DNA of 64,000 bases from Methylobacterium sp. (GCA_013823325.1 PNLY01000011.1:26810-90809); one strand, 5' to 3'. Shown: positions 34,531 through 44,559, counted from the first letter of the stretch. Numbers and translations: made by a program. Notes: generated by a model not told the origin, from the letters alone.

Positions 34531-35349
34531 ATGCGGCGCTGGCTGTTCGGTCTCTTTTGTCTCGCTGCCGCCGGGGCTTGGCCCGCCTCCGCCCCCGATG
34601 CTCAGCAAGCGGCTGCGCCACCCGAGGAGGTCGACGTCGCGCTGGTGCTGGCGGTCGACGTCTCCTATTCGATGGACCTCGACGAGCTCGCGCTGCAACG
34701 CAACGGCTATATCGAGGCGTTTCGATCGAAACAGCTGCACGATGCCATCGCCAAGGGGGCGATCGGCAAGATCGCCGTTACCTATTTCGAATGGGCCGGC
34801 GGCGATTTCCAGCACATCGTCCGGCCCTGGACAGTGATCGAGACGCCGCAATCGGCGATCGCCTTCGCCGAGGAGCTCGGCGAGGCCCCGACCCGGCGGG
34901 GCCGGCGCACCTCGATCTCCGGCGCGATCGACCTTGCCGTCGCCCTGCTCGAGAAGAGCAATGTCGCGCCACTGCGCCGCGTCATCGACATCTCCGGCGA
35001 CGGCGCCAACAATGACGGGCGCCCCGTGACCGCCGCACGCGACGCGGCGCGCGACAAGGGCATCTCCATCAATGGCCTGCCGGTCATGCTGAAGCAGGCG
35101 AGCTATTTCGATATCGACAATCTCGACGTCTACTATGAGGACTGCGTCGTCACCGGCGTCGGCGCCTTCGTGATCCCGATCCGCGAGCGCCATCAGTTCG
35201 TCGATGCGACCAGGACGAAGCTGGTGCGCGAGATCGCCGAGATGCCGGCCTCCGGCTCCGAGGCCCTGATCCAGAAGGCGCAGGCCAAGCCGCCGCGCAT
35301 CTCCTGCATGCAGGGCGAGCGGCAATGGCGCGACCGGATGGGGAACTGA
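34531..35349 (+). CDS. DUF1194 family secreted protein with VWA-like fold
   Basis: A 272-residue protein with an N-terminal signal peptide (MRRWLFGLFCLAAAGAWPAS) and a von Willebrand A-like domain. The MIDAS motif is DVSYSMD near residues 44-50, followed by DISGDGANNDGRPV, as expected for DUF1194. The ATG at 34531 follows GGAGG at six bases; an in-frame ATG at 34516 has no such site. The family is periplasmic and uncharacterised; metal-dependent adhesion or scaffolding is the usual role of the fold. The gene ends three bases before a convergent MFS exporter gene. Confidence 0.86.
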   Translation: MRRWLFGLFCLAAAGAWPASAPDAQQAAAPPEEVDVALVLAVDVSYSMDLDELALQRNGYIEAFRSKQLHDAIAKGAIGKIAVTYFEWAGGDFQHIVRPWTVIETPQSAIAFAEELGEAPTRRGRRTSISGAIDLAVALLEKSNVAPLRRVIDISGDGANNDGRPVTAARDAARDKGISINGLPVMLKQASYFDIDNLDVYYEDCVVTGVGAFVIPIRERHQFVDATRTKLVREIAEMPASGSEALIQKAQAKPPRISCMQGERQWRDRMGN

Positions 35350-35352
35350 GGC

Positions 35353-36549
35353 TCAGGGCTTGCCGGCGCGGATTGCGGCGCTGGCATGGAAGAGGATCAG
35401 CGTCGCTACGCCGATCAGCGACATCACGATCGGCAAAGGCAGCGCGGTGCCCTTGAGCAGGTGGCCGACCAGCAGGCCGACGCAGGCCGCGAGCAGCATC
35501 TGGCACAGGCCGGTCAGCGAAGAAGCCGCGCCGGCCCGGTCCGGGAACGGCATCATCGCCGAAGCCTGGGCTTGCGGCATGACGAGCCCGATGCCGCAGG
35601 CATAGAGCGCCATCGGCGCGACGACCCCGAACGGCCCGCCGAAGCCGGTGGCGACGCCGGCCAGCATGGCGAGCCCGCCGGCGGCGAGGCAGACGACGCC
35701 GAGCCCGATCACGCCGTCGAGGCCGCGGCGGCCGACCAGGCGCTGCGCGATGATCGTGCCGAGGATGAAGCCGAGCACGGCGCAGCCGAAGGACAGGCCA
35801 TAGGCCGGCGCCGACAGGCCGTAGACCCCCATCAGCACGAAGGACGAGCCGGAGATGAAGGCGAAGAGGCCGGCATAGGCGAGCGAGGTCAGGGCGACAT
35901 AGACGCGGTAGGCCGGGTTGCGCAGCAGCAGCCGGTAGCCGCGGAAGATCGCCGGCAGCGACAGGCCGTCGGGCGAGCGTTGGCGCAGCGTCTCCGGCAT
36001 GATCGTCACGATGATGGCGAGCATGGTGAGCGCGAAGACGAGCGAGGCCAGGAAGGTCGAGCGCCAGCCGAAGGCGTTCTGCAGCAGGCCGCCGAGGACG
36101 GGCGCGATCGCCGGAACGAGGCCCATGATCATGCCCATCCGGGCGAGCTCGCTGCCCGCGCGCGGCCCCTCATAGAGGTCGCGCACCATGGCACGGCCGA
36201 GCACGATCGGCCCGGACGCCCCGACCGCTTGGGCGAAGCGGGCACCGATCAACGCCTCGATCGAGGGCGCGAAGGCGCAGGCGAGCGTGGTCGCGATGAA
36301 CAGGCCAAGGCCGATCATCAGCACCGGACGGCGGCCGAGTCGGTCCGAGAGCGGACCCCAGATGATCTGGCCGGCGGCATAGCCGAACAGGAAGGCCGAG
36401 AGCGTCGCCTGCGCGCCGGCGAAATCGGTACCCATCACGCGGGCGATCTCGGGCAGGGAGGGCAAATAGAAATCGGTCGAGAGCGGACCGAGCGCCGTCA
36501 GCATGGCGAGGACGGCGGTCATCGCCAGCGTGTCGGTGCGCAGGGGCAT
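35353..36549 (-). CDS. Bcr/CflA family MFS drug exporter
   Basis: A 398-residue inner-membrane transporter with about 12 helices. Helix 1 has the Bcr/CflA signature LTALGPLSTDFYLPSLPEIA, and the loop after helix 2 carries motif A (GPLSDRLGRRPVLMIGL). The second half repeats the pattern less strictly, as usual. The family exports bicyclomycin, chloramphenicol, sulfathiazole or other small molecules by proton antiport. No regulator sits beside it, and the actual substrate is unknown. A palindromic repeat lies just upstream. Confidence 0.92.
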   Translation of the reverse strand: MPLRTDTLAMTAVLAMLTALGPLSTDFYLPSLPEIARVMGTDFAGAQATLSAFLFGYAAGQIIWGPLSDRLGRRPVLMIGLGLFIATTLACAFAPSIEALIGARFAQAVGASGPIVLGRAMVRDLYEGPRAGSELARMGMIMGLVPAIAPVLGGLLQNAFGWRSTFLASLVFALTMLAIIVTIMPETLRQRSPDGLSLPAIFRGYRLLLRNPAYRVYVALTSLAYAGLFAFISGSSFVLMGVYGLSAPAYGLSFGCAVLGFILGTIIAQRLVGRRGLDGVIGLGVVCLAAGGLAMLAGVATGFGGPFGVVAPMALYACGIGLVMPQAQASAMMPFPDRAGAASSLTGLCQMLLAACVGLLVGHLLKGTALPLPIVMSLIGVATLILFHASAAIRAGKP

Positions 36550-36607
36550 CGGGGTTTCCTTCGGAAGCCGCGGTCTAGACTAACTCGGCCCGTGAAGGAA
36601 CCGCGCC

Positions 36608-36751
36608 GTCATTCCGGGGCGGCCGAAGGCCGAGCCCGGAACCCAGAGCCGATACCGGTCCCGGACGGAGTGCTTCGCTTTCCCAGCCCTCGTGACTAAG
36701 GGCATCGGTTCTGGGTTCCGGGCCCGCCGCTGCGCGGCGTCCCGGAACGAC
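36608..36751. repeat. Palindromic repeat element, copy 1
   Basis: Outer arms GTCATTCCGGG (36608) and CCCGGAACGAC (ending 36751) and inner arms CCCGGAACCCAGAGCCGAT (36635-36653) and its complement with one mismatch (36704-36722) give a long nested hairpin between the MFS and antiporter genes. The same arm sequences recur at 59063-59191, so this is a dispersed family. It may also stop or stabilise transcripts. Confidence 0.75.
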
Positions 36752-36756
36752 ACGCC

Positions 36757-38169
36757 TCAGCGGAAGAAGATCAGCGTCTGCAATAGGAAGAGCGGGATCA
36801 GGATAGCGCCCGACCAGAGCATGTAGCCGAAGAAGCTCGGCATCGCGACCTTCCGGTCCTTGGCGATGGCATAGACCATGAAGTTGGGGGCGTTGCCGAT
36901 GTAGGAGTTGGCGCCCATGAAGACGGCGCCGGCCGAGATCGCGGTCAGCGTCAGGGCACCGGTGGTCATCAAAGCCTGCGCATTGCCACCGGCGAGCTCG
37001 AAGAAGACGAGGTAGGTCGGCGCATTGTCGAGGAAGGACGACAGGCCGCCGGTCAGCCAGAAATAGGCGACGTTGTTGTTGCTGCCGTCAGAATTGCTGA
37101 CGAGGGCGACCAGCGGGGCGAAGGCACCGTTCCGGCCGGCCTGGAGCATCGCCAGCACCGGGATGATGCAGGCGAAGATGCCGGCGAAGAGCTTGGCGAC
37201 CTCCTTGATCGGCCCCCAGCTGAACTCGTTGCCGGCGCGCACCGGCTTCGGCGTCAGCATGAGCGACAGTCCTGCCAGCCCGAGCAGCACAAGGTCGCGC
37301 ACGACGTTCTGCAGTTCGACATGGACGCCATGGATGTCGAAGACGACGCCCGGCTTCCAGTTCGCCGACATCAGGATGGCGAGGATGACGCCGCCGAGCA
37401 GCAGGATATTGACCTTGCCGAACAGCTTGATGGCGCGGTCGGGCGTCGGATCACGCAGCGGCGGATAGTTCTCCTCCTTGCGGAAGAAATAGCTGTCGAG
37501 CGCGTAGAACAGAGCGAGCAGGACGGCGACCGCGAACAGCGTCTCCGGCAGCAGATGCGTCGTCGTCCAGAAGAAGGAGACGCCGCGCAGGAAACCGAGG
37601 AAGAGCGGCGGGTCGCCGAGCGGCGTCAGCGATCCGCCGATGTTCGAGACCAGGAAGATGAAGAAGACGACGACATGGACGTTGAAGCGCCGGTCGTCAT
37701 TCGCCCGCAGGACCGGGCGGATCATGATGATCGAGGCGCCGGTGGTGCCGACGAAGCTCGCCATCAGCGTGCCGATCGCGAGCAGCACCGTGTTCGTCGC
37801 CGGGGTGCCGTGCAGATTGCCGGTGATCAGGATGCCGCCGGCGATGGTGAACAGCGCGAACAGCAGGATGATGAAGGGAATGTATTCCAGCAGCGCGGTG
37901 TGCAGCAGCGCGCCGAGCGCCGGGTCGAAGCCGCGGAACAGGACGAGCGGCACCATCACCAGCACGGCCCAGAAGGCGGCGAACTTGCCGTAGTTCAGCT
38001 CCCAGAAATGCGGGAACAGGATCGGCCCGAGCGCGATCGAGAGCAGCATGCCGGCGAAGGGCATGGCCCAGGCGGCACCCATCGTCGCGCCGCCAATGTC
38101 GCCGGCGGCGAAGGCGGCCTCAGGGAGCAGGGCAAACAGGAGCGCCGCGCCGGCAAGCTTCGTCAGCAT
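36757..38169 (-). CDS. NhaD-type sodium:proton antiporter
   Basis: A 470-residue inner-membrane protein with about 12 helices and a cleavable-looking N-terminus (MLTKLAGAALLFALLPEAAFA). NhaD/ion-transporter-superfamily stretches include PHFWELNYGKFAAFWAVL, HGTPATNTVLLAIGTLMASFVGTTGASIIMIRP, VSNIGGSLTPLGDPPLFLGF and SSFLDNAPTYLVFFELAGG; the conserved Asp and Asn residues in the last two are the likely cation site. It expels Na+ (or Li+) in exchange for protons. It is preceded and followed by unrelated single genes. Confidence 0.88.
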   Translation of the reverse strand: MLTKLAGAALLFALLPEAAFAAGDIGGATMGAAWAMPFAGMLLSIALGPILFPHFWELNYGKFAAFWAVLVMVPLVLFRGFDPALGALLHTALLEYIPFIILLFALFTIAGGILITGNLHGTPATNTVLLAIGTLMASFVGTTGASIIMIRPVLRANDDRRFNVHVVVFFIFLVSNIGGSLTPLGDPPLFLGFLRGVSFFWTTTHLLPETLFAVAVLLALFYALDSYFFRKEENYPPLRDPTPDRAIKLFGKVNILLLGGVILAILMSANWKPGVVFDIHGVHVELQNVVRDLVLLGLAGLSLMLTPKPVRAGNEFSWGPIKEVAKLFAGIFACIIPVLAMLQAGRNGAFAPLVALVSNSDGSNNNVAYFWLTGGLSSFLDNAPTYLVFFELAGGNAQALMTTGALTLTAISAGAVFMGANSYIGNAPNFMVYAIAKDRKVAMPSFFGYMLWSGAILIPLFLLQTLIFFR

Positions 38170-38344
38170 CAGAAACGGCCCTTCCCCGCCCGCTTGCCGC
38201 GGGACATCGTCACCCCATCGCTGCGACGGTTATAGCAAGGCTATGGGAGCGACAACCGGGCGACCGCCACCATTATGCCGGCATTCATTCTCATGGAATA
38301 ATCTTCTCCTGCGGCGTCCCGCCCGCAGCTGATTCGGGACCACC

Positions 38345-39133
38345 ATGTGCCGTTTCCTCGCCTATACCGGCGTCCCGGTCTTCCTCGAGGACCTCATCGC
38401 CTCGCCCTGCCATTCGCTGATCCACCAGTCGCTGCATGCCGAAGAGGCCAAGACCGGCACCAATGGCGACGGCTTCGGCGTGGGCTGGTATGGCGAGCGG
38501 GCCGAGCCCGGCCAATATCGCGAGATCAGACCGGCCTGGTCGGACGAGAACCTGCTCTCGATCGCGCGCCTGGTGCGCTCGCACCTCTTCTTCGCGCATG
38601 TGCGCGCCGCCACCGGCACCGCCTCGACGCGGGCGAACTGCCACCCTTTCGTCCATGGCCGGCACCTGTTCATGCATAACGGCCAGATCGGCGGCTACGC
38701 CGTGATCAAGCGCCGGCTCGAAAGCCTGATCCCGGACGCGCTCTATGACGCCCGCGTCGGCACCACCGATTCGGAAGCGCTGTTCCTGCTGGCGCTGGCT
38801 CGCATCGCCGAGGGCGCTACGCCTGGCGATGCGCTGGCGGGAGCCCTCGGCGACGCCCTCGCGCTGATGCAGGAGGCCGGCGTCAGGGAGCCCTTGCGCT
38901 GTGCTGCCGCGCTCGCCGATGGCGAGACGGTCCATGCGGTGCGCTGGTCCTCCGACCCGCGGCCGCCGACGCTCTATGTCTGCGATCGCGGCGATGCGGT
39001 CGTGATCGCCTCCGAGCCGGTCGACGCCGCCCGCGATTGCTGGCAGGCGCTGCCCTGCAACACGCTGGTCTCGGTGAAGGCGGGCGCCGTCAGCATGACG
39101 CCGTTCGAGGTCGGGCTGCGGCAGGCGGCCTGA
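38345..39133 (+). CDS. Class II glutamine amidotransferase (YafJ-like)
   Basis: A 262-residue protein starting MCRFLAYTG, so that removal of Met exposes the catalytic Cys2. Further class II features are NGDGFGVGWYG, HVRAATGTASTRANCHPF and HNGQIGGYAVIKRRL. It has a glutaminase domain only and no synthase domain, as in E. coli YafJ and in EgtC of ergothioneine synthesis; no other egt gene is present, so the role is open. It is followed after 43 bases by hrpB on the same strand. Confidence 0.88.
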   Translation: MCRFLAYTGVPVFLEDLIASPCHSLIHQSLHAEEAKTGTNGDGFGVGWYGERAEPGQYREIRPAWSDENLLSIARLVRSHLFFAHVRAATGTASTRANCHPFVHGRHLFMHNGQIGGYAVIKRRLESLIPDALYDARVGTTDSEALFLLALARIAEGATPGDALAGALGDALALMQEAGVREPLRCAAALADGETVHAVRWSSDPRPPTLYVCDRGDAVVIASEPVDAARDCWQALPCNTLVSVKAGAVSMTPFEVGLRQAA

Positions 39134-39176
39134 GGCGGCTTGCGCGACCGCGCCGCCTGCGCCACATCGCAGGCGC

Positions 39177-41675
39177 ATGCGCGCCTTCGACACAAACCTT
39201 CCGATCGACGCGGTTCTCGATGCCCTCGCCGGGGCCCTGCGCGAGACGCCGAATGCCGTGCTCGTCGCCCCACCCGGCGCCGGCAAGACCACGCGCGTGC
39301 CGCTCGCGCTGCTCGACGAGCCTTGGGCTAAAGGCGGCAAGCTGATCGTGCTGGAACCGCGGCGCCTGGCAGCGCGCGGCGCGGCCAATCGCATGGCGCA
39401 GACATTGGGCGAGCGCGTCGGCGAGACGGTCGGCCTGCGCGTCCGGCTCGGCTCCAAGATCGGGCCGAAGACGCGGATCGAGGTCGTCACCGAGGGCGTC
39501 TTCGCCCGGATGATCCTCGACGATCCCGCGCTCGACGGCGTCGCCGCGGTGCTGTTCGACGAGTTCCACGAGCGTTCGCTCGATGCCGATTTCGGGCTGG
39601 CGCTGGCGCTCGACGCGCAGGCCGGCCTGCGTGAGGACCTGCGCATCCTAGTGATGTCGGCGACATTGGACGGCGCACGCGTGGCAAGGCTCCTGGGCGA
39701 CGCCCCCGTGATCGAGAGCGAAGGCCGGGCCTATCCGGTCGAGACACGCTATCTCGGCCGCGACCCGCTGAAGCGGATCGAGGATCAGGTCAGCGAGGCC
39801 GTGCTGCAGGCGCTGAACGAGCAGGCCGGCTCGCTGCTGGTCTTCCTGCCCGGCCAGGGCGAGATCCGCCGGGTCGAGGAGCGCCTGCGCGAGAAGATCC
39901 GCGATGCATCCATCGAGATCGCGCCGCTCTATGGCGCGCTTGACCAGGCCGAGCAGGACCGCGCCGTGCTGCCGGCGCCCAAGGGCAGGCGCAAGGTCGT
40001 GCTGGCGACCTCGATCGCCGAGACCTCGCTGACGATCGAGGGCGTGCGCGTGGTGATCGATTCCGGCCTCGCCCGGGTGCCGCTCTACGAGCCCGATATC
40101 GGCGTTACCCGTCTCGTCACCCAACGCGCCAGCCGGGCGGCTTGCGACCAGCGCCGCGGCCGCGCTGGCCGGACCGAGCCCGGGATCTGCTACCGGCTCT
40201 GGGAGGAGGCGGCGAATGGCGCGCTCGAAGCCTTTGCCCGGCCGGAAATCCTCTCGGCCGATCTCGCGCCGTTGCTGCTTGACTGCGCCGCCTGGGGCGT
40301 CTCCGATCCGACAACGCTCGCCTTCCTCGATCCGCCGCCGGCGCCGGCGCTGAAGGAGGCGCGAACGCTGCTGGGCGACCTCGATGCGCTCGACCAGGAC
40401 GGGCGCATCACCGAGGACGGCAAGGCGCTGCAGGGCCTGCCGCTGCCGCCGCGGCTGGCCCATATGGTGGTCGGCGCCGCGCATCATCGCCAAAGCGAGC
40501 CGGCGGCCCTGCTGGCAGCGCTGCTGGTCGAGCGCGGGCTCGGGGGCGATGCGATCGATCTCGCCGAGCGGCTGGAGCGCTTCGGGCGCGAGCGCGGCGG
40601 CCGCGCGGCCGACATGCGCCGCCTCGCCGAGGGCTGGGCCAGGCAGGCGGCGAGCAAGGTGAAGGCCGGCGCGGAGCAGCCGCTCTCACCCGGCTTCCTG
40701 CTCGGCCTCGCCTTCCCCGACCGTGTCGCCAAGGCGCGCCAGCCGGGCTCCGGCCAGTACCTGCTCGCTAACGGCCGCGGCGCGGCGCTTGAACCCGGCC
40801 AGAGGCTGGCACGCGAGCCCTATCTCGTCGTCGGCGAGATGACAGGAAGCGCCCAGCAGGCCCGCATCCTCAGCGCCGTCGCGATCAGCGAAGCCGAGAT
40901 TGCTGCGCTAGCCGCCTCCGGCCTGATCCGGATCGCCCTGTCCGAGCGCAACGAGACCGTGTTCGACCGGCAGTCACGGGCGTTGCGGGCTCGCGCCGCG
41001 CGCAAATACGGTTCGCTGGTGCTGGCCGAGCGACCCTTGCCGGTCGAAGCCTCGGCGGAGAATGCGGAGGTGCTGGCGAAGGGTGTCGCGGCACTCGGCA
41101 TCGAGATGCTGCCCTGGAGCAAGGCGCAGGCGCAATTGCGCGAGCGCGTCGCCTTCCTGCGCACCGCCGAAGGAGAGGATGCCGGCTGGCCGGACCTGTC
41201 CGATAGCGGCCTTGCAAAGACCGCTCTGGATTGGCTCGCGCCGCACATCGCCGGTCGGACCTCTCTGGCAGCGATCACGCCGGGGGATCTCGACGCTGCG
41301 CTGTCGACCTTGCTGCCCTGGGAGCTGAAGCGGCGGCTCGACGCGGAGGCGCCGACGCATTTTACGGCGCCGACCGGCTCGCAGCTCGCCGTCGACTACG
41401 GCGCCGAGGCCGGGCCGACCATTTCGGTCCGGGTGCAGGAGCTCTACGGGCTGGCGCAGCATCCCTCGCTCGCCGGCGGGCGCGTGCCGCTCGTGCTGGA
41501 GCTGCTCTCGCCGGCGCACCGGCCGATCCAGGTGACGCGTGACCTGCCAGGCTTCTGGCGCGGCTCCTGGGCTGCGGTGAAGAGCGAGATGAAAGGGCGC
41601 TATCCGCGCCATTCCTGGCCGGATGATCCCGCCGCGGCGGCGCCCACGACCCGCGCCAAGCCGCGCGGGACGTAA
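39177..41675 (+). CDS. hrpB: ATP-dependent helicase HrpB
   Basis: An 832-residue DEAH-type RNA helicase-like protein. Walker A is APPGAGKTTRVP near residues 31-42, the DExH box is FDEFHERS, motif III is VMSATLDG, and the helicase C part shows LATSIAETSLTIEGV and QRRGRAGRTEPGICYRLW. The HrpB C-terminal domain (LLPWELKRRLDAEAPTHF, then PTGSQLAVDYG) is complete, giving the usual length. The cellular role of HrpB in bacteria is poorly defined. The convergent PBP gene ends four bases away. Confidence 0.93.
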   Translation: MRAFDTNLPIDAVLDALAGALRETPNAVLVAPPGAGKTTRVPLALLDEPWAKGGKLIVLEPRRLAARGAANRMAQTLGERVGETVGLRVRLGSKIGPKTRIEVVTEGVFARMILDDPALDGVAAVLFDEFHERSLDADFGLALALDAQAGLREDLRILVMSATLDGARVARLLGDAPVIESEGRAYPVETRYLGRDPLKRIEDQVSEAVLQALNEQAGSLLVFLPGQGEIRRVEERLREKIRDASIEIAPLYGALDQAEQDRAVLPAPKGRRKVVLATSIAETSLTIEGVRVVIDSGLARVPLYEPDIGVTRLVTQRASRAACDQRRGRAGRTEPGICYRLWEEAANGALEAFARPEILSADLAPLLLDCAAWGVSDPTTLAFLDPPPAPALKEARTLLGDLDALDQDGRITEDGKALQGLPLPPRLAHMVVGAAHHRQSEPAALLAALLVERGLGGDAIDLAERLERFGRERGGRAADMRRLAEGWARQAASKVKAGAEQPLSPGFLLGLAFPDRVAKARQPGSGQYLLANGRGAALEPGQRLAREPYLVVGEMTGSAQQARILSAVAISEAEIAALAASGLIRIALSERNETVFDRQSRALRARAARKYGSLVLAERPLPVEASAENAEVLAKGVAALGIEMLPWSKAQAQLRERVAFLRTAEGEDAGWPDLSDSGLAKTALDWLAPHIAGRTSLAAITPGDLDAALSTLLPWELKRRLDAEAPTHFTAPTGSQLAVDYGAEAGPTISVRVQELYGLAQHPSLAGGRVPLVLELLSPAHRPIQVTRDLPGFWRGSWAAVKSEMKGRYPRHSWPDDPAAAAPTTRAKPRGT

Positions 41676-41679
41676 GGCG

Positions 41680-43830
41680 TCAACCGCCGAACAGGCGCTC
41701 GAAGAAGTTCTTCTCCTGCGGAGCCGGCGGCGTCCAGGCGCGGTCGCCCGAGGCGGCTGGCTGCGTTCGCGGCGAGGGCGCGACGCCGGCGACCGGCTCG
41801 CCGCCATCGAAGATCGACTTCGGCGCCGACTGCCACAGTCCGCCCGGCAGCTGGATCGGTTGCTGGCCGGCATGGGCTGCCTTCATGTACTTGCCCCAGA
41901 TCTCGGCCGGCAGGCCGGCCCCGGTGACGCGCTTCATCGTCGAGTTGTCGTCGTTGCCGACCCAGACGGCCGTGACCAGGCGCCCGGTGAAGCCGACGAA
42001 CCAGGCGTCGCGATAGTCCTGCGTCGTGCCCGACTTGCCGCCGACCTCCCAGCCGGGAAGGTTGACCTTGCTGCCGGTGCCGCTCGTCATCACCGCGTGG
42101 AACATCGAATTCATCATCGAGAGCGTCTGCGGCTGGATCACCGGGCCGAAATTATTGGCCTTGCGGGCGTAGACGACCTTGCCGCTGGTCGATTTCACCT
42201 CGCGGATGACATAGGGGAGCACCGACTGGCCGCCATTGGCGAAGGTCGCATAGGCGGCGGTCATCTCCAGCGGCGTCACCTCCGAGGTGCCGAGCGCCAG
42301 CGACGGGTTGGCCTGCAGGGACGAGTTCACGCCGAGGCGCTGGGCCGTGCGCACGACCTCGCGCGGCGTCACCTCCTGGATCAGGCGCGCCACCACCGTG
42401 TTGAGCGAATGGGCGAAGGCGGTCTGCAGCGTCACCGGGCCGCGGAAGGTGCGCGAATAGTTCTCCGGCTCCCAGCCCTTGATCGAGACCGGGGAATCGT
42501 CGCGGATCGTATCCGGGGTCATGCCCTTCTCGAGCGCGGTGAGATAGACGAAGGGCTTGAAGGACGAGCCCGGCTGGCGATGCGCGGCCGTGGCGCGGTT
42601 GAACTGGCTCTTGGTGTAGTCGCGCCCGCCGATCAGGGCACGGATCGCCCCGTCCGGCGCCAGCGAGACCACCGCGCCCTGCGAGGCGTTGAGCTTGGCG
42701 CCCTGCGCCGAGAGCGCCTCGACCAGGATCGTCTCGGCCGAGCCTTGCAGCCTGGTGTCGATCGTGGTCAGCACGGTGACGTCGCCCTCGATCGCACCGA
42801 CGAAGTCGTCGAGCACGTCCATGACATAGTCGGCGGCATAGTTGACCGAGCCGGCACCGACGCGCTCGGGCACTTCGGCCGGCGCGCCAAGCGCGGTCTT
42901 GGCCGAGGCCTGCGAGATCAGCCCTTGCTCGGCCATCGCCGAGATCACCAGCTGGGCCCGCTTCTCGGCGGCCTCGGGATTGCGGTTCGGCGCGAGGCGC
43001 GAGGGTGCCTGGACGAGGCCGGCGAGCATCGCCGCCTCGGCGATCGAGACCGAACGGGCCGACTTGTTGAAATAGCGCTGCGCCGCCGCCTCGACGCCAT
43101 AGGCGCCCGAGCCGAAATAGACCCGGTTGAGATAGAGTTCGAGAATCTGGTCCTTGGTGTAGGTCCGCTCCAGCCAGAGCGAGAGGATCGCTTCCTGGAT
43201 CTTGCGCGCTGCCGTGCGCTCCTGCGTCAGGAACAGGTTCTTGGCGAGCTGCTGGGTCAGGGTCGAGCCGCCCTGGACGCCGCCGCGTTTGGTCAGGTTG
43301 TTGACGATGGCGCGGCCGAGGCCGATCGGGTCGATGCCGAAATGCTCGTAGAAGCGCCGGTCTTCGATCGCGACGAAGGCCTTCGGCAGATAGGGCGGCA
43401 CCTCGCCGAGAGTGATGGTGCGTCCGCCGGTCTCGCCGCGATTGGCGAGCAACGTGCCGTCGGCCGCGAGGATCGCGATGTTCGGCGGCCGCTTCGGCAC
43501 GGTGAGCTGGTCGATCGGCGGCAATTGCGCGGCGTGATAGGCGACGACGCCGCCGACGGCGAGCACCGCCCACAGCCCCATGACGACGCCCCAGTAGAAG
43601 ATGCGACCGAGGAAGGAGCCACGCTTGCGGCGCGGCTTGCGGCCACCCTTGCTGCGCTCGTTCTGCTGGCGGCGCGGTTGCTGGCGCGGTGCCACCCGGT
43701 TTGCTCCTCCGCGATAGGGGCGGTCCTCGGCCGAGAGGCGCAGATCGCCGTCGTCGCGCTCGTAATCGTCGCGCGCACGCTCGAAGGACGGCTCGCGCCG
43801 CTCACCGCCTCGTTTCGACCGGTCGTTCAT
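41680..43830 (-). CDS. Class A penicillin-binding protein (PBP1A-like)
   Basis: A 716-residue bifunctional peptidoglycan synthase with a basic, disordered cytoplasmic N-terminus, one helix near residues 80-100, and a transglycosylase domain with EDRRFYEHFGIDP (catalytic Glu), GGSTLTQQLAKN and KIQEAILSLWLE. The transpeptidase has SSFK (nucleophile Ser, in RQPGSSFKPF), SLN (in AHSLNTVVARL) and KSG (in GGKSGTTQDYRD). It polymerises and cross-links glycan strands in the periplasm. The ATG at 43830 (MNDRSKRGG) has a GGGGCGGG site; a GTG at 43854 is an alternative. The C-terminal tail is Pro-rich. Confidence 0.92.
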   Translation of the reverse strand: MNDRSKRGGERREPSFERARDDYERDDGDLRLSAEDRPYRGGANRVAPRQQPRRQQNERSKGGRKPRRKRGSFLGRIFYWGVVMGLWAVLAVGGVVAYHAAQLPPIDQLTVPKRPPNIAILAADGTLLANRGETGGRTITLGEVPPYLPKAFVAIEDRRFYEHFGIDPIGLGRAIVNNLTKRGGVQGGSTLTQQLAKNLFLTQERTAARKIQEAILSLWLERTYTKDQILELYLNRVYFGSGAYGVEAAAQRYFNKSARSVSIAEAAMLAGLVQAPSRLAPNRNPEAAEKRAQLVISAMAEQGLISQASAKTALGAPAEVPERVGAGSVNYAADYVMDVLDDFVGAIEGDVTVLTTIDTRLQGSAETILVEALSAQGAKLNASQGAVVSLAPDGAIRALIGGRDYTKSQFNRATAAHRQPGSSFKPFVYLTALEKGMTPDTIRDDSPVSIKGWEPENYSRTFRGPVTLQTAFAHSLNTVVARLIQEVTPREVVRTAQRLGVNSSLQANPSLALGTSEVTPLEMTAAYATFANGGQSVLPYVIREVKSTSGKVVYARKANNFGPVIQPQTLSMMNSMFHAVMTSGTGSKVNLPGWEVGGKSGTTQDYRDAWFVGFTGRLVTAVWVGNDDNSTMKRVTGAGLPAEIWGKYMKAAHAGQQPIQLPGGLWQSAPKSIFDGGEPVAGVAPSPRTQPAASGDRAWTPPAPQEKNFFERLFGG

Positions 43831-44140
43831 CCCGCCCCGTTCAGGCCCCGCCACCGCGCTGCGATCCGTAGCCCGGCGATTTCCAGACAGGATTCAAACA
43901 TGGCGCTTTTAAGGGGTGGTTAAGCCCGATTCCGGCGAATTGTCCGCAATGGTGAACGAAGCCCATCGCTGTTGCGGATTTGCCGCCCTGTAACTTTGCT
44001 GCACTGCAAACGGAAACGTGACTTGATCGGCCTTGCTTGCATGGGGACAAGCGCAGGGCGGCGGAGAAGACTTCTTCGCCAGCAAACCCAATCACTTAGC
44101 AAATTAGTCCAATTCGAACCGGACGGAAGGCAACCCGCCC
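43831..44140. other. Intergenic region without a recognised gene
   Basis: 310 bases between the divergent PBP and DoxX genes. I see no convincing small gene, RNA or strong promoter match here; the centre is more AT-rich and presumably carries both promoters. Confidence 0.5.
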
Positions 44141-44536
44141 ATGCAGGCTCTCAACTCCCTGAACCGCTACGCGCCCCACGCGCTCGCATTGCTGCGCATC
44201 GTCACGGCGCTGACCTTCCTGACGCACGGCACCCAGAAATTGTTCGGCTTTCCGCAGCCTCCGTCCTGGGGGATGCCGGCTGCCTTCGCGCTGACTTGGT
44301 ATGCCGCCATCCTCGAAGTCGCCGGCGGCGCCCTGCTCGCCATCGGCCTCCTGAGCCGGCCGGTCGCCTTCATCCTCTCGGGGCTGATGGCTTTCGCCTA
44401 TTGGATCGGGCACGCTCCGAAGGGCTTCTACCCGCTCCTGAACGGCGGCGAGCCGGCGCTGCTGTTCTGCTTCATCTTCTTCTATCTGTTCTTCGCCGGC
44501 CCCGGCTCCTTCGCGCTCGACAACCGCGCGAAGTGA
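44141..44536 (+). CDS. DoxX family membrane protein
   Basis: A 131-residue protein with four predicted helices, starting with the family-typical LLRIVTALTFLTHGTQKLFGFP and followed by WGMPAAFALTWYAAILEVAGGALLAIGLLSRPVAF. DoxX proteins are inner-membrane subunits or redox partners of varied function; in mycobacteria one contributes to oxidative-stress resistance. The gene is monocistronic, ending at a strong terminator shared with the convergent trxA. No thiosulfate:quinone oxidoreductase partner is present. Confidence 0.87.
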   Translation: MQALNSLNRYAPHALALLRIVTALTFLTHGTQKLFGFPQPPSWGMPAAFALTWYAAILEVAGGALLAIGLLSRPVAFILSGLMAFAYWIGHAPKGFYPLLNGGEPALLFCFIFFYLFFAGPGSFALDNRAK

Positions 44537-44559
44537 CAAGGACAATAGGCTGAAACGAC

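Noticed and set aside
41623-43923. A 766-codon open frame on the plus strand opposite the PBP gene
   Set aside because: It is the antisense of a well-supported class A PBP gene; long opposite-strand frames are expected at this GC content, and its translation is rich in Arg and Asp with no domain.
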